Below, piece after piece: positions 5,855 through 6,157 of a DNA stretch of 6,157 nucleotides. This DNA is from an uncultured Clostridia bacterium. Lineage in GTDB: Bacteria; Bacillota; Clostridia; TANB77; CAG-508. The notes under the pieces are model-generated. The model worked only from the letters and a program-made list of their open reading frames with translations, had not been told where the DNA came from and searched no databases. A program made the position numbers and the translations under genes. The stretch is from positions 1 through 6,157 of the forward strand of contig CALXJL010000081.1 in the NCBI GenBank assembly GCA_944388615.1, read 5' to 3'. The first letter of the stretch is position 1. Every line of letters starts with the position of its first letter.

Positions 5855-5940
5855 CCTTCTAAAAGCAATTTAGAAAATTAAGAAATTTTCACATATTTAG
5901 AAGGTGATTTGTAAAAAATATATACAATGTCATCTTTTTT
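5855..5940 (+). promoter_or_regulatory. Region of mutually exclusive stems (attenuator-like)
   Basis: CCTTCTAAA (5855-5863) is perfectly complementary to TTTAGAAGG (5896-5904). It can also pair through TTCTAAA with TTTAGAA at 5869-5875. GAAAATT (5873-5879) pairs with AATTTTC (5884-5890). The 5896-5904 segment is also the left arm of the terminator at 5899-5940. Two folds compete: 1:2 plus terminator, or 2:3 nested inside 1:4, which blocks the terminator. The topology is that of an attenuator, but the stems are short and AT-rich. No known riboswitch or T-box motif was recognised. Confidence 0.3.
5899..5940 (+). terminator. Probable intrinsic terminator downstream of the small membrane protein gene
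   Basis: AAGGTGA (5901-5907) pairs with TCATCTT (5930-5936), and TTGTA (5909-5913) pairs with TACAA (5923-5927), with a small internal bulge and a 9-nt loop. The 3' arm ends in six T (5935-5940). It lies about 78 bases after the stop codon. Confidence 0.6.
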
Positions 5941-6004
5941 GATATTTTAATAATATAAATAAAATTTGTTTTTTTATATTTTTAATGAATTTTAAAGAGA
6001 TAAA

Positions 6005-6013
6005 TGCTATAAT
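6005..6013 (+). promoter_or_regulatory. Extended -10 promoter of the gene starting at 6120
   Basis: TGCTATAAT (6005-6013) is a perfect -10 hexamer with a TG extension. The -35 region (ATGAAT at 5985-5990) is poor, as is typical for extended -10 promoters. The predicted start near 6020 leaves a leader of about 100 nt that contains the palindrome at 6029-6055. Confidence 0.65.
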
Positions 6014-6028
6014 GCTTATATAATATTA

Positions 6029-6055
6029 AATTGTGCAGACAGCGTCTGCACAATT
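6029..6055. repeat. Perfect 12-bp inverted repeat in the leader of the last gene
   Basis: AATTGTGCAGAC (6029-6040) and GTCTGCACAATT (6044-6055) are exact reverse complements separated by AGC. No T-run follows on the + strand, so it is not a + strand terminator. On the minus strand it is followed by AT-rich sequence without a clean T-run. Starting about 9 nt after the predicted transcript start, it could be a repressor operator or a 5' stem-loop protecting the mRNA. Confidence 0.8.
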
Positions 6056-6119
6056 GGGAAAATATAAACAACAGAATGTTTAAAAAATACAAAAAATCAA
6101 AAATGAAAAGAGTGATTAT

Positions 6120-6157
6120 ATGGAAGAAAATAAAATGTTAGAAAAAGATTTTAAACA
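6120..6157 (+). CDS. Start of an unidentified gene, cut by the window end
   Basis: An ATG at 6120 opens a frame reading MEENKMLEKDFK with no stop before the window end. GAGTGA (6110-6115) four bases upstream is a moderate ribosome-binding site, and a strong extended -10 promoter lies about 107 bases upstream. The nearby ATG at 6103 runs into TAG at 6139, so it is not the start. The product cannot be guessed from 12 residues. Confidence 0.6.
   Translation, partial: MEENKMLEKDFK

Noticed and set aside
6103..6141. Short open frame from the ATG at 6103
   Set aside because: It reaches TAG at 6139 after 12 codons and overlaps the better-supported start at 6120 in another frame; a leader peptide is possible but nothing supports it.

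Overview
This window is very AT-rich, with Ile mostly as ATA and Lys mostly as AAA. Its ribosome-binding sites are G-rich and Gram-positive in type, its promoters are sigma-A-like, and its intrinsic terminators end in T-runs. Together with a secreted glucosaminidase carrying G5 and SH3 domains and a single-membrane envelope layout, this points to a low-GC Gram-positive bacterium, most likely an anaerobic Clostridia-type Firmicute. The species cannot be named from the sequence. Everything identified as a gene lies on the + strand.

Layout. (1) Positions 2-2524 encode the C-terminal half of an alpha-2-macroglobulin (A2M) family protein: a membrane segment, a Ser/Gly-rich linker where the bait region should be, the A2M core domain, a thioester domain with an intact Cys-Phe-Glu-Gln motif, and a receptor-binding-like C-terminal domain. 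The frame is open to the left edge and the ATG at 71 has no ribosome-binding site, so the gene probably continues upstream. (2) Positions 2528-2590 hold a compact GC-richer element with several nested inverted repeats, which looks like a REP-type dispersed repeat. (3) Positions 2694-4136 encode a secreted cell-wall hydrolase (signal peptide, acidic linker, six Lys codons made of 18 consecutive A, G5, SH3b, GH73-type glucosaminidase) with its own strong promoter. (4) Positions 4236-5180 encode an unrecognised 314-residue cytosolic protein with its own extended -10 promoter and a clear terminator. (5) Positions 5312-5821 encode a small two-helix membrane protein resembling DUF3592. (6) Positions 5822-6119 are non-coding and structured: mutually exclusive stems ending in a terminator, then a promoter, then a perfect 12-bp palindrome. 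(7) A new gene begins at 6120 and leaves the window after 12 codons.

How the genes fit together. The A2M protein and the glucosaminidase both act at the envelope: one as a probable membrane-anchored, thioester-armed protease trap, the other as a peptidoglycan hydrolase. They are separated by a hairpin element and a new promoter, so they are neighbours rather than one tight operon. No functional link is shown for the two downstream small genes.

Points most worth a second look: the membrane helix just before the bait position of the A2M protein, the A18 tract that could switch the hydrolase off by slippage, the REP-like compound hairpin, the stem-swapping region at 5855-5940, and the palindrome at the start of the predicted transcript of the last gene.
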